Part shown: in pieces, positions 1-8,240 of the stretch
Layout: every line of letters begins with the position of its first letter
Position numbering within the stretch: position 1 is the stretch's first letter
DNA from: VGJW01 sp035285595
Lineage (GTDB): Bacteria > Cyanobacteriota > Sericytochromatia > S15B-MN24 > VGJW01
DNA: 64,000 nt
NCBI GenBank assembly: GCA_035285595.1
Contig: JAYKGV010000057.1
Span: 15,808 to 79,807 of the forward strand
Direction: 5' to 3'
The notes under the pieces: generated by a model
Seen by the model: only the letters and a program-made list of their open reading frames with translations
Database searches by the model: none
Told to the model about the DNA's origin: nothing
Position numbers and translations under genes: made by a program

Positions 1-1002
1 CAAACCCGTGCCCCCTGTGGACCTTCCGCCGATCTGCCGATAGCGTTGGAACAGCAGGTTCTGGTCTTGCGGTGCGATGCCGGGACCCTGGTCCGTCACC
101 TCGACACGCAGCCCGGGTACGCAAGGTCTGGCCTTGACCGAGATACGCCCCCCCGGGGGGCTATGGCGAATGGCATTCGACAGCAGGTTGAGCAGGACCT
201 GATCCACGCGCCTGGGATCGGCCGTGATGTTCGGGCACGCGGGGGAAAGGTCAAGATCCAGCTTGAGTCCCTTGGCTAGCAACTGGGGGTCCAGGCTGCC
301 GGCGAGGGCCTGGATTCGAGCTACGGGCGCGATGGGCTCCGGATGGATCTGGAAGGTCCCCGCCTGCACGCGGGCGTCATCAAGCAACTCGTCCACCAGA
401 TGGGTGATGCGCTCCCCGGCGCGTCGGATCTCCTGGACGAAGTCCTTGGCCTCTGGTGCGAGAGGGCCGGCCAGGCCATCGGTCAGTAACTCTGCGAAAC
501 CCATGATGGTGGTCAGGGGCGTGCGCAGCTCGTGGCTCACGCTGCTGATGAACTGGGTGCGTAGCTGCTCCAAGTCACGCAGGGCCCTGACTTCGGCCAA
601 TGCCTGTTCCGTGCGGGCGGCGTGCAATCTCTCCAACTCGAGGGACATCGCCCGTCCCCGCAGCAGGGACTCGATCCGGATTCTCAGTTCGAGGCGGCGA
701 ATGGGCGTCAGCACGAGTTCATCGGCGGTACAGCCCAGATGCCGTGAGGCAGGAAAGAGGTCTGAGGGATGTACGAGCAGCAGCACGGGGAGGAATCGGG
801 GCGCTTCGGCTTCCCGGCACGCATGGATGAGTTTTGCCCAGTACTCATGGGAGCGCAGGTCCATGACGGCCAGATCGAAACATGGCTGGATTCCCCCGGG
901 CCGCAAGTCCGGTCTCTCGAGTACCTCGTGAGGCGAGGGTTCGAGCATCGACCTGAGCTGCGTGGTGTCCTCATGATGTCCAAGCCAGAGCGCCAACCTC
1001 AT
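1..1002 (-). CDS. Sensor histidine kinase with receiver-like N-terminus (partial, C-terminus beyond window)
   Basis: Reading from the ATG at 1002 to the window edge gives 334 residues with no stop. Residues 1-110 look like a degenerate receiver domain (Asp48 ends a hydrophobic strand, but the usual conserved Lys is not obvious). A helical linker follows, then HisKA with the H box FISSVSHELRTP (His157). The ATPase domain shows the N box NLLSNAIRH (Asn276), the G1 box DQGPG (304-308) and the start of the G2 box (GGTGL), where the window ends. The start overlaps the stop of the KaiC-like ATPase gene (ATGA) and has a GGGAG ribosome site, so the two are translationally coupled. The input signal is unknown. 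Family assignment is firm; the role is inference. Confidence 0.9.
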   Translation of the reverse strand, partial: MRLALWLGHHEDTTQLRSMLEPSPHEVLERPDLRPGGIQPCFDLAVMDLRSHEYWAKLIHACREAEAPRFLPVLLLVHPSDLFPASRHLGCTADELVLTPIRRLELRIRIESLLRGRAMSLELERLHAARTEQALAEVRALRDLEQLRTQFISSVSHELRTPLTTIMGFAELLTDGLAGPLAPEAKDFVQEIRRAGERITHLVDELLDDARVQAGTFQIHPEPIAPVARIQALAGSLDPQLLAKGLKLDLDLSPACPNITADPRRVDQVLLNLLSNAIRHSPPGGRISVKARPCVPGLRVEVTDQGPGIAPQDQNLLFQRYRQIGGRSTGGTGL

Positions 1003-2465
1003 CCTGCTCCCTCAGCCCGCGGTTTCGGGGGGGCATATCCGTGGACAAAGTCTGCCGGAGCGCCCAGCGAGGGACCGATCCGTATGGCGTGGGGTCCGAG
1101 GGCTAGTTCACGCAGGGAAGGATCGAAGCCCGACAGACGCTTCTTGAGCACGCCGATGCCGCGTCCGACCTCGAGGCGCCCCTTGTCGTGCCGCTCGAGA
1201 AAGCGGAGATAGAGAATCGTATCGCAGAGGAAGCCGAGGGAGGGCCGGGGAAGCTGGCCGGCCTCGGGTTCCTCCTGCTCGTGGGTCAGCACGATGGTCA
1301 ATCCCCGTTGCTGTAGAGACGATACGGTCGAGAAGGTCGCCCGGACGATCGTGTCGGGCTCGCCCATCAACATCAGGCCCATCAGGCTGTCGAGCACGAC
1401 AAGTGTCGACCGGTTCCGGTCGATGGTGTCTGCAAGCAGTTCCTGGAAGCCCACGAGGCTGGTGCGTTGGGGATGGATGTGGATGGCCTGGAAGTGGCCT
1501 CGTGTCATCGCTTCATCGTAGGGTAGCCGCATCGAGAGGCTGCGCTCGCGGGTGATGCCAAGAGCTTCCTCGAAGGTACAGAGCAGGGTGTTCTTGCCAA
1601 GGCTGGCTTGGTGCAGGGCGAAGGTCATCGCCAGCGTGCTCTTGCCGGTGCCACTAGGACCGCTCAGCAGGGTGATCGTGCCGCTCTCGAGACCTCCCCC
1701 GATCATGGCATCGAGGGTAGGGATACCGGTCGTCAGCTTGGGACGGGGAGCCCGGGCCGGGGAGGGTGCTGGCAGGACTCTGGGAAGCACGGCGAGGCCC
1801 TCGTGATCCAGCACGATGCTGTGTCGCCCTTGGGCAAAGCCTGACCCGCGAAGTTTCCGTACGGTCAAAGTCCGGCCGTGATCATCCTGGCCGAGATCGA
1901 GGACCCCGTCGGCGAGGAAGGCAAGGCCGTTGTCCTTCTCGTGCTCCGAGCCCTCCGCCCCGAAGACCAGCGTCGCTTCGTGCTCCGTAAGGAATCGCAT
2001 GAGGGCCAGCAAATGGCGACGCAGCTGGAACGGATCGGGCGAGAGGTAGCGGAATTGCTCCAGCGAGTCGATGAAGACGCGCACGGGCCGTACATGCGTG
2101 ACGGCTTCGGTAAGGCTGCTCGTGATGGGGCCGCGCTCGACTTCGGCCGGGGAGAAGATGTCATAGGTCCTCTGGGCCGTGAAGTAGTCGGCCGTGGGAT
2201 TGAGATCCAGCGTTTCGACCCCCGAGAGGTCGATGCCCCGTTGTCTCGCATCGTTGAGAATCTGACTGGTGTGCTCTCCGAGGGAGACGAGCAGGCCTCG
2301 TTGCCCCTCTCGCAGGCCGGCATCGAGAAACTGAACCCCGACCGAGGTCTTCCCGCTCCCTGCGCCACCTGAGACGAGGATGCTCCTGCAGATGGGATAG
2401 CCGCCACCGAGGACGGGATCCAAGCCGGGAATGCCCGAGCGCAGACGAGGGAGGACAGATGCCAT
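999..2465 (-). CDS. KaiC-like double-domain RecA-superfamily ATPase
   Basis: 488 residues from an ATG at 2465, chosen because the first conserved KaiC-type segment (LRSGIPGLDPVLGGG) begins 8 residues in and GGAG lies just upstream; a TTG 34 codons further up is possible. Two tandem KaiC/RadA-type ATPase domains are visible. Domain 1 has Walker A GGAGSGKT (33-40) and Walker B VFIDS (130-134). Domain 2 has Walker A GPSGTGKS (269-276), the paired glutamates FEE (298-300) and Walker B LVVLDS. Domain 1 keeps only one of the paired glutamates (GEHTSQ), so the domains may differ in activity. There is no kaiA or kaiB in the window. The overlapping histidine kinase downstream suggests an ATPase-kinase signalling pair. 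Clock function is not shown. Confidence 0.88.
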   Translation of the reverse strand: MASVLPRLRSGIPGLDPVLGGGYPICRSILVSGGAGSGKTSVGVQFLDAGLREGQRGLLVSLGEHTSQILNDARQRGIDLSGVETLDLNPTADYFTAQRTYDIFSPAEVERGPITSSLTEAVTHVRPVRVFIDSLEQFRYLSPDPFQLRRHLLALMRFLTEHEATLVFGAEGSEHEKDNGLAFLADGVLDLGQDDHGRTLTVRKLRGSGFAQGRHSIVLDHEGLAVLPRVLPAPSPARAPRPKLTTGIPTLDAMIGGGLESGTITLLSGPSGTGKSTLAMTFALHQASLGKNTLLCTFEEALGITRERSLSMRLPYDEAMTRGHFQAIHIHPQRTSLVGFQELLADTIDRNRSTLVVLDSLMGLMLMGEPDTIVRATFSTVSSLQQRGLTIVLTHEQEEPEAGQLPRPSLGFLCDTILYLRFLERHDKGRLEVGRGIGVLKKRLSGFDPSLRELALGPHAIRIGPSLGAPADFVHGYAPPKPRAEGAG

Positions 2466-2570
2466 GGGTCTCCATGGCACCGCAGGGCCGTCGCCGGAGG
2501 CACGTGCGGAGCTGACAAAAAACCCGGGCAAGTGCAGACGTTGGGGAGCCGGCCGTGGCTCCACCAAGAA

Positions 2571-3887
2571 TCAGGCGATGGGAACTTGCTCCTGCACGGT
2601 ACGCGCCAAGTCTTGCAAGGCACGCTGTGCTTGCAAGCGTCGCCGCTCCGCTTTGTCACGGATGCGCTCGGGCCACGGATCCACGAGCCCCCAGTTTGCA
2701 TTCATCGGTTGGAAATGTTTCGGATCGGCCGAGGACACATAACGTGCCAAGGCGCCCAGCATCGTCGTCGGTGGAAGTTCGAGCGTGGGCAAGCCACGCA
2801 CATGGCGGCCCAGATTGAGGCCGGCCAGCAATCCGGTTGCGGCGGCCTCGGTGTAGCCTTCGACGCCGATCAGCGTGCCGGCGAAAGCCTGTTCCGGATG
2901 CCCACGCCGTTGCATGGTAGGGGCGAGGAAGGCCGGACTGGCGAGGTAGGTGTTGCGGTGCATCACGCCCAGCCGGACGAATTCGGCACGAGCGAGTCCG
3001 GGAATCATCGAGAAGACCCGCTTCTGCTCCCCCCACTTGAGCTGCGTCTGGAAACCCACCAGATTGAACATGTCCCCCGTGACCGTGTCCTGTCTAAGTT
3101 GGACACAGGCGTGGGGCCAGCGGCCGGTGCGAGGATCCGTCAGGCCAACGGGCTTCATCGGGCCGTAGCGAAGGGTGTCCACTCCTCGGCGGGCCAGCAC
3201 CTCGACGGGCAGGCAGCCTTCGAAGAACGCCACGTCCTTCTCCACCTCGAGATGCAGCACGGTATTCTCGGCCGTGGCCAGCGCGGCGTGGAAGGCGAGG
3301 TACTCCTCCCTGTTCATCGGGGCATTCAGATAGGCGGCTTCGCCCTTGTCCCACCGTGACGCCATGAACAGCCGGTCCATGTCGAGCGATTCCCGTGTCA
3401 CGACGGGGGCGGCTGCATCGAAAAAGTGCAGCTGCCCCACTCCCAGCATGGCCTGCAAGTGGTCGGCAAGGCTCGGGGAGGTGAGAGGGCCGCTGGCCAC
3501 CACGATCGGACCTTCAAGGTGCGTGATCTCGTCCCGCACGAGAGTCAGACCTGGCATGGCCGTCAGGCGTCGCGTGACAGCGGCCGAAAACACGTCACGA
3601 TCCACGGCCAGCGCGGATCCCGCAGGGACCTTCGCTTCTTCGGCTGCCTCGAGGATGAGTGAGCCCAGCTGGCGCATCTCAGCCTTCAGCAGGGCGGGTG
3701 CGCTACCGGCGGTATCCGAGCCGAGCGAGTTTGAACACACCAATTCCGCCAAGCCGTCGCCCTTGTGGGCCGGTGTCGACCGCACGGGACGCATCTCATG
3801 CAGAACCACGTCCAGGCCCTGCCGGGCCAGCTGCCAGGCCGCCTCGCTGCCGGCGAGCCCGCCGCCTACGACATGGACCGTCGTCAT
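2571..3887 (-). CDS. trmFO: Methylenetetrahydrofolate-tRNA-(uracil-5-)-methyltransferase TrmFO
   Basis: 438 residues, the usual length. TrmFO is a folate- and FAD-dependent enzyme that makes m5U54 in the T loop of tRNAs. The N-terminus carries the dinucleotide-binding motif VVGGGLAGSEAAW followed by an acidic strand end (VVLHEMRP). Family-typical segments include ELVCSNSLGSD and FNLVGFQTQLKWGEQKRVF, with the late FAD-site region GVEGYTEAAATGLLAG. The start overlaps the topA stop (ATGA), giving the order dprA-topA-trmFO, which is also found in Bacillota. This enzyme replaces the SAM-dependent TrmA of Proteobacteria and is common in Cyanobacteria and Bacillota. Confidence 0.95.
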   Translation of the reverse strand: MTTVHVVGGGLAGSEAAWQLARQGLDVVLHEMRPVRSTPAHKGDGLAELVCSNSLGSDTAGSAPALLKAEMRQLGSLILEAAEEAKVPAGSALAVDRDVFSAAVTRRLTAMPGLTLVRDEITHLEGPIVVASGPLTSPSLADHLQAMLGVGQLHFFDAAAPVVTRESLDMDRLFMASRWDKGEAAYLNAPMNREEYLAFHAALATAENTVLHLEVEKDVAFFEGCLPVEVLARRGVDTLRYGPMKPVGLTDPRTGRWPHACVQLRQDTVTGDMFNLVGFQTQLKWGEQKRVFSMIPGLARAEFVRLGVMHRNTYLASPAFLAPTMQRRGHPEQAFAGTLIGVEGYTEAAATGLLAGLNLGRHVRGLPTLELPPTTMLGALARYVSSADPKHFQPMNANWGLVDPWPERIRDKAERRRLQAQRALQDLARTVQEQVPIA

Positions 3888-6046
3888 GCTTCGGCGGGCG
3901 CCTCCGTGCCGTCCTCTGCCGCATCTTCACCCTTCTTGCGGGCGGTCGGCATGTTCACGATGTGCTTGCATTCGGCAATCGCACACTGCAGGAAGGGGCG
4001 ACGACCCTTGGCTCTCGGGAACTTCTTGATCATCCACGTGGCCCCGCACTTTGGGCAGGGCAGGTCATAGGGTTCGCCCCAGCTGACCCAGTTGCAGGCA
4101 GGGTACGTGTCACAACCGTAGAAGACCTTGCCCATACGGCTGGTGCGTTCGATGACTTCTCCCGTGCAGCCCTCTCGTTTGCAGCGGATGCCCGTGCGCT
4201 TGATGATGGGTGCGGTGGTCTTGCATTCGGGATAGCCTTCGCAGCCCAGAAAGGATCCTTTCCACGTGCTTTTGATGAGCATCTGCTTGCCGCAATTCGG
4301 GCAGGTCTCGCCCGAAGGAACGGCCACGGCCTCCATCTCTTTCTCGGCCTTCTTGAGGGTGGCGAGGAAAGGTTCGTAGAAGTCCCGGATGAGCGCGATC
4401 CATTCCCTGTCACCTTCCTCGACCGCATCGAGATCCTGCTCCATGCGCGACGTGAAGGTGACATCCACGATGTCTGGGAAGTGGGCCACGAGCTGGTCGT
4501 TGACCCGGAAGCCCAGATCGGTGGGATGCAGGGCCTTGCCCTCACGCTCCACGTACTTGCGGTCCTGGATGGTCGTGATGGTTGCCGCATAGGTCGAGGG
4601 ACGTCCGATGCCCTGCTCTTCCAGGGTGCGGACGAGCGTCGCCTCGGTGAACCGAGGCGGGGGTTGGGTGAAGTGCTGCACGGGATCGAGGGCGGTACAG
4701 GCCAGTACTTCGCCTTCGGCAAGGGTGGGCAGTTTGACCAGCTTCTCCGCGACGGCATCCTCTTCCGCCGTGTCCTTGTAGGCCGCCTGATACCCCGCGA
4801 AGACTACCTTCGTGTCGGTGGCCCGGAAGGTGCCTTCGCCCGAGACAATGTCTACCGAGAGGGTCTCGAGCTTCGCATCGCTCATTTGAGACGCACAGAA
4901 CCTTTCCCAGATCAGCTTGTAAAGTTTGAGCTGGTCTGGCGTCAGGATCCCCTTGAGACTTTCGGGACGACGCAAGATGCTGGTGGGACGGATGGCCTCG
5001 TGGGCTTCCTGCGCCGATTTGCGACTGGTGTAGGCGCGGGGCTTGGTCGGCAGGTGGTCGGCTCCATACGTCGAGGTGATGAACTCACGGGCCTCGGCCT
5101 GGGCCTCGTTGGCGATGCGGACGGAGTCCGTTCGCATGTAGGTGATGAGACCGACCGGCCCCTCGCTGCCCAGCTCGACCCCCTCGTACAGGCCTTGCGC
5201 CAAGGTCATCGTGCGCTTGACGGTGAAGCCAAGACGGCGCGAGGCCTCTTGCTGCAGGGTGGACGTCGTGAACGGAGCCGCAGGCTTGCGGCTGCTGGGC
5301 TTGGTCACGATTTTCGTGACCGTGAAAGGCCCCGGTCTGACGGCGGCCACGATGGCTTCTGCCGTGGCGCCATCGCCGATGACAGGCTTCTCACCCTTCC
5401 AGCGGACAAGTTCGGCCTCGAAGGCAGTTTTGCCCTTGCCCAGTTTGGCCGTCAGCGTCCAGTATTCGACTGGCTGGAAGGCCCGAATCTCGCGTTCACG
5501 GTCGCAGATCAGGCGTACCGCCACGCTCTGGACCCTGCCGGCCGAAAGACCACGCTGGACCTTTTGCCAGAGAAGGGGCGAGATCTTGTAGCCCACGAGC
5601 CTGTCGAGCACGCGTCGGGCTTGCTGGGCATCGACCCGGTGCAGGTCGATCTGTCGGGGGTTCTTGACTGCCCGACGGATGGCCTCGGTGGTGATCTCGT
5701 TGAACTCGATCCGATGTATGGGAATGCCCTGGGTGCCTGAGTCCGACTTGAGGATTTCCGAGAGATGCCATGCGATGGCCTCGCCCTCTCGGTCCGGGTC
5801 AGGAGCCAGATAGACCTCACGAACGCCTTGCGCCGCCTCTTGCAGTTCGCGGACGACTTTTTCCTTGTCATCCATGATGACGTACTCAGGAAGGAAGGTC
5901 TTGCGTCGGACCTCGACGCCCAGTCCCTTCTTGGGCAGGTCTCGGATGTGTCCGGCCGAGGCCTTCACGACGAAGTCCTTGCCCAGGATTTTGCCAATGG
6001 TCTTGGCCTTGGCAGGGGATTCCACGATGACGAGCGATTTGGCCAT
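3884..6046 (-). CDS. topA: DNA topoisomerase I
   Basis: 720 residues from ATG 6046; the frame stays open a little further up, but MAKSLVIVESPAKAKTI is the standard start of the family. Type IA topoisomerase that relaxes negative supercoils by a transient 5'-phosphotyrosine break. The Toprim domain shows VIVESPAKAK and the metal-binding PDPDREGEAIAWH. The active-site tyrosine is in GLITYMRTDS (Tyr303). The C-terminus has three topoisomerase zinc fingers (CPNCGKQ..CEGYPEC, CKREGCTG..CDTYPAC, CPKCGAT..CAIAEC) and ends in an acidic tail. It starts 14 bp after dprA and overlaps trmFO by 4 bp, so the three genes are probably one transcript. Confidence 0.97.
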   Translation of the reverse strand: MAKSLVIVESPAKAKTIGKILGKDFVVKASAGHIRDLPKKGLGVEVRRKTFLPEYVIMDDKEKVVRELQEAAQGVREVYLAPDPDREGEAIAWHLSEILKSDSGTQGIPIHRIEFNEITTEAIRRAVKNPRQIDLHRVDAQQARRVLDRLVGYKISPLLWQKVQRGLSAGRVQSVAVRLICDREREIRAFQPVEYWTLTAKLGKGKTAFEAELVRWKGEKPVIGDGATAEAIVAAVRPGPFTVTKIVTKPSSRKPAAPFTTSTLQQEASRRLGFTVKRTMTLAQGLYEGVELGSEGPVGLITYMRTDSVRIANEAQAEAREFITSTYGADHLPTKPRAYTSRKSAQEAHEAIRPTSILRRPESLKGILTPDQLKLYKLIWERFCASQMSDAKLETLSVDIVSGEGTFRATDTKVVFAGYQAAYKDTAEEDAVAEKLVKLPTLAEGEVLACTALDPVQHFTQPPPRFTEATLVRTLEEQGIGRPSTYAATITTIQDRKYVEREGKALHPTDLGFRVNDQLVAHFPDIVDVTFTSRMEQDLDAVEEGDREWIALIRDFYEPFLATLKKAEKEMEAVAVPSGETCPNCGKQMLIKSTWKGSFLGCEGYPECKTTAPIIKRTGIRCKREGCTGEVIERTSRMGKVFYGCDTYPACNWVSWGEPYDLPCPKCGATWMIKKFPRAKGRRPFLQCAIAECKHIVNMPTARKKGEDAAEDGTEAPAEA

Positions 6047-6060
6047 GCGGCAAAGATACC

Positions 6061-7191
6061 CTATCGACGCTCGTTTGCGGTGGCCGTGAACACGCAACGT
6101 CCTCGTCCTGCGACGCGCCCGGCCAGCACCAGGCGGTTAAGGACCGGGGTAAGACGCTGCAACGACCACCCAAGGCGCTCGGACAATTGTTCAGGAAGGA
6201 TCAGGTCATGACCGATGGCCTGCAGAACCACAGCGGCTTCGTCCGTCGCCTTGCGGGCAGATACGCGGCTCGCGGGTCGCCACTGCAAGGCTTCGAGCAT
6301 ATCCGTGGAGCCATCGATGCCCGTGGCTCCATCGGCTTCTGCCTTGCGCCCGCCTGCCCAACTGTCCGCATCTTGCGGACCCCGCATCACGAAGCACGGG
6401 ATTCCCAGCTCCGCGGCCAGGCCCAACGTGTGCAGGGCTCCGCTTCGTGCCGGCGCCTCGACGACCACCACGGCATCGACCATGGCTGCCACGAGGCGAT
6501 TGCGGGCGAGGAAGCCCCCTTGTCCCATGCCGCGTCCCGGCGGCCTCTCGGATATCCAGTGCCCACCCGCTTCCAGAATGCGTCGGGCCAACGGACGCTG
6601 GACGGGTGGCCAAGGAGCGTCGATAGGGGTGCCGAACACGGCAATGGTGTGTCCCGATGCCTCCAGGGCACCTTCGTGGGCCGCACCGTCGATGCCCTCC
6701 GCCAGGCCCGACACGATTCCCACGCCGAGGTCCGCCAGTTCCCGGGCCAGATTCCTGGCACGGGAGCACCCCTGAAAGCTGGCCCGGCGGGTGCCTACGA
6801 TGGCGACAAGTGGCGCTTGTTCCCGGCGAGGCTGTCCTTTCAGAAAGGCCACCATCGGAGGATCGTGGAGGCGCTCCCAGCCCTTGGGATAACCTTGCAT
6901 GCCGGCCGCGACCGGCAGGTACCCGCGGTCCAGCAACGCGTCCAGTACGGCCAGCGGGACGTGCCGATCCCGAGCTTCGAGCAAACGCTGCAGAGGCAGC
7001 TTGCCCAGTCCGGGCACCCGCACGAGGTCTCGGGCGGGAGCTGCCAGAATCGCCCGGGCGCTGCCGAAAGCTCTTTCCAGACGAGCCAGGCTGCGACTGC
7101 CGAGGCCTTCGATGGCCACGAGCGCGCAGGCGGCGGCGAGCTCCTCGGCACGTTCGGCGAGGTCCGGCGCACCACGGACGGGATTATGCAT
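6061..7191 (-). CDS. dprA: DNA-processing protein DprA
   Basis: 376 residues from ATG 7191, which has GAGGAAG six bases upstream; the GTG one codon earlier is in frame but worse placed. DprA loads RecA on incoming single-stranded DNA during natural transformation. The N-terminal third is HhH-like (residues 35-90). The Rossmann core follows with VAIVGTRRASFQGC, GIVSGLAEGIDGAAHEGAL and RNRLVAAMVDAVVVVEAP. A winged-helix-like C-terminal segment (LPEQLSERLGWSLQRLTPVLNRL) matches the DprA WH domain. First gene of the dprA-topA-trmFO run. Its presence alone does not prove competence, because dprA is kept in many non-competent bacteria. Confidence 0.93.
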   Translation of the reverse strand: MHNPVRGAPDLAERAEELAAACALVAIEGLGSRSLARLERAFGSARAILAAPARDLVRVPGLGKLPLQRLLEARDRHVPLAVLDALLDRGYLPVAAGMQGYPKGWERLHDPPMVAFLKGQPRREQAPLVAIVGTRRASFQGCSRARNLARELADLGVGIVSGLAEGIDGAAHEGALEASGHTIAVFGTPIDAPWPPVQRPLARRILEAGGHWISERPPGRGMGQGGFLARNRLVAAMVDAVVVVEAPARSGALHTLGLAAELGIPCFVMRGPQDADSWAGGRKAEADGATGIDGSTDMLEALQWRPASRVSARKATDEAAVVLQAIGHDLILPEQLSERLGWSLQRLTPVLNRLVLAGRVAGRGRCVFTATANERR

Positions 7192-7210
7192 CACGCTTCC
7201 TCATGAGACG

Positions 7211-7241
7211 GGCCCGGCCACCCGCAGAGGGGGACCGGGCC
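7211..7241 (-). terminator. Possible terminator hairpin after the small lipoprotein gene
   Basis: GGCCCGG (7211-7217) pairs with CCGGGCC (7235-7241) across a 17-base loop. It lies between the lipoprotein stop and the dprA start, both on minus. No T-run follows, so it is a weak candidate; it may only separate the two transcripts partly. Confidence 0.3.
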
Positions 7242-7274
7242 GAAAGGCACGACTTGGGACGTGACGGACTGTCG

Positions 7275-7571
7275 TTACTTGGGGTCTTCGGCGTCGTGGC
7301 TGTGCTCGCCCTCGCCTTCGGCATGCTCATGGTCAGCTGGGGCGGCCGCACCCGAAGCCTCAGTGGCCGGGGCCGCATCACTGGCTGACTGAGTGGTCAC
7401 GTCAGAGCCTGAAGCAGTTTCCGCAGGGAGCGCCTCGCTGTCCGTCGCGGTTTCGACGGTCTCCGTGGTCGTGCCGGTTTCGCCGGTTTCTTCTGCTTTT
7501 TGTTCGCAGCCTGTGACGGCAGCCAGAGCCAGGATCAGTGCACCGGTGAGGCATGAGCGTTGAAGTGTCAT
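7275..7571 (-). CDS. Small acidic, His-rich-tailed lipoprotein
   Basis: 98 residues. A signal peptide ends in the lipobox AAVTGC, so the mature chain begins at Cys22 and would be lipidated by Lgt, LspA and Lnt. Everything after it is low-complexity Thr/Glu/Ala sequence with no predicted fold. The tail DHEHAEGEGEHSHDAED is rich in His and acidic residues and could bind divalent metals; that is inference. AAGGA stands eight bases before the ATG. No homologous family is recognised. It lies upstream of dprA on the same strand but is separated by a hairpin. Confidence 0.75.
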   Translation of the reverse strand: MTLQRSCLTGALILALAAVTGCEQKAEETGETGTTTETVETATDSEALPAETASGSDVTTQSASDAAPATEASGAAAPADHEHAEGEGEHSHDAEDPK

Positions 7572-7663
7572 CAGAGGTCCTTATGGAGTGGATTGTGGGC
7601 ACGCCATCATCGCCAGCTTGGCACGCCACGCCCGGCCATGCGAGTGGGTCATGACAGCGACTT

Positions 7664-7966
7664 TCAGGTCCCGACGCCTTCGGCCTTGCGTCTTTGGATC
7701 AGCCAGCAGTCCGCACCGCGGGTGTTGTAATCCTCGATCAGCATGTCGAGGGCCGCCCGCATAAGTTCGGACTTGCCGATCTTCTTGTCCTTGAAACCAT
7801 TTTTGCCGATGCGAAGCTCGAGCATGATGATGTCGAGCTTCGTGAGCTGGTCCTCGGAAAAGTAGAAGGTGGCCCGCTGGTTGAACTCGGCATTCTCCCC
7901 AGCCGAGCCGGCGCCCTCGTCGGGTTCGCCAGCCGCGCTGCCGGGACTTTTGCGGGCTCTGGTCAT
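7664..7966 (-). CDS. Ribbon-helix-helix domain protein (putative DNA-binding regulator)
   Basis: 100 residues. After a 25-residue flexible Gly/Ala/Glu-rich N-terminus, residues 31-80 have the ribbon-helix-helix pattern: a short strand RATFYFSEDQ, helix LTKLDIIMLELR, and a second helix KIGKSELMRAALDMLIEDY. This resembles CopG/ParD-type repressors, which dimerise and insert the strand into the DNA major groove. AAGGAA precedes the ATG. No toxin gene adjoins it, so an antitoxin role is not supported; a stand-alone regulator or a ParG-like partition protein are alternatives. It diverges from the lipoprotein pair at 8241, whose shared 270-bp upstream region is a plausible target. Confidence 0.7.
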   Translation of the reverse strand: MTRARKSPGSAAGEPDEGAGSAGENAEFNQRATFYFSEDQLTKLDIIMLELRIGKNGFKDKKIGKSELMRAALDMLIEDYNTRGADCWLIQRRKAEGVGT

Positions 7967-8240
7967 GGGGGTTCCTTACTATACCAAGCTGTTGCCAATG
8001 TCACCCTGCGTGGGTGTTGCTGCAGTGATGTTAGGCATTCGCTGAGAGGCGCGTAAGTAAACTCCGTCACATGCTGACAAGGCTGAAAATGCAGTCGTGA
8101 TGCGGCTCACAAGCTCATTCAATAGTGGGCGTCAGGCCGGGGTGTCGCCCGGAGGTGCCGGAATACTTCAGGCATCCGTGGGTATAGTGCGTTGCGCGCC
8201 GTTTCCTTCCAGGGCAGCGTGGAGGGTTGAGGAGGTCGTG

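Noticed and set aside
3659..5740. Long plus-strand open frame opposite topA (about 690 codons)
   Set aside because: It is antisense to a certain topA gene. The translation shows no domain and mirrors GC-rich third positions of the real gene.
7978..7983. TATAGT near the ribbon-helix-helix gene as a -10 box
   Set aside because: It would start transcription after the ribosome site, and the only -35-like sequence is 9 bp away.
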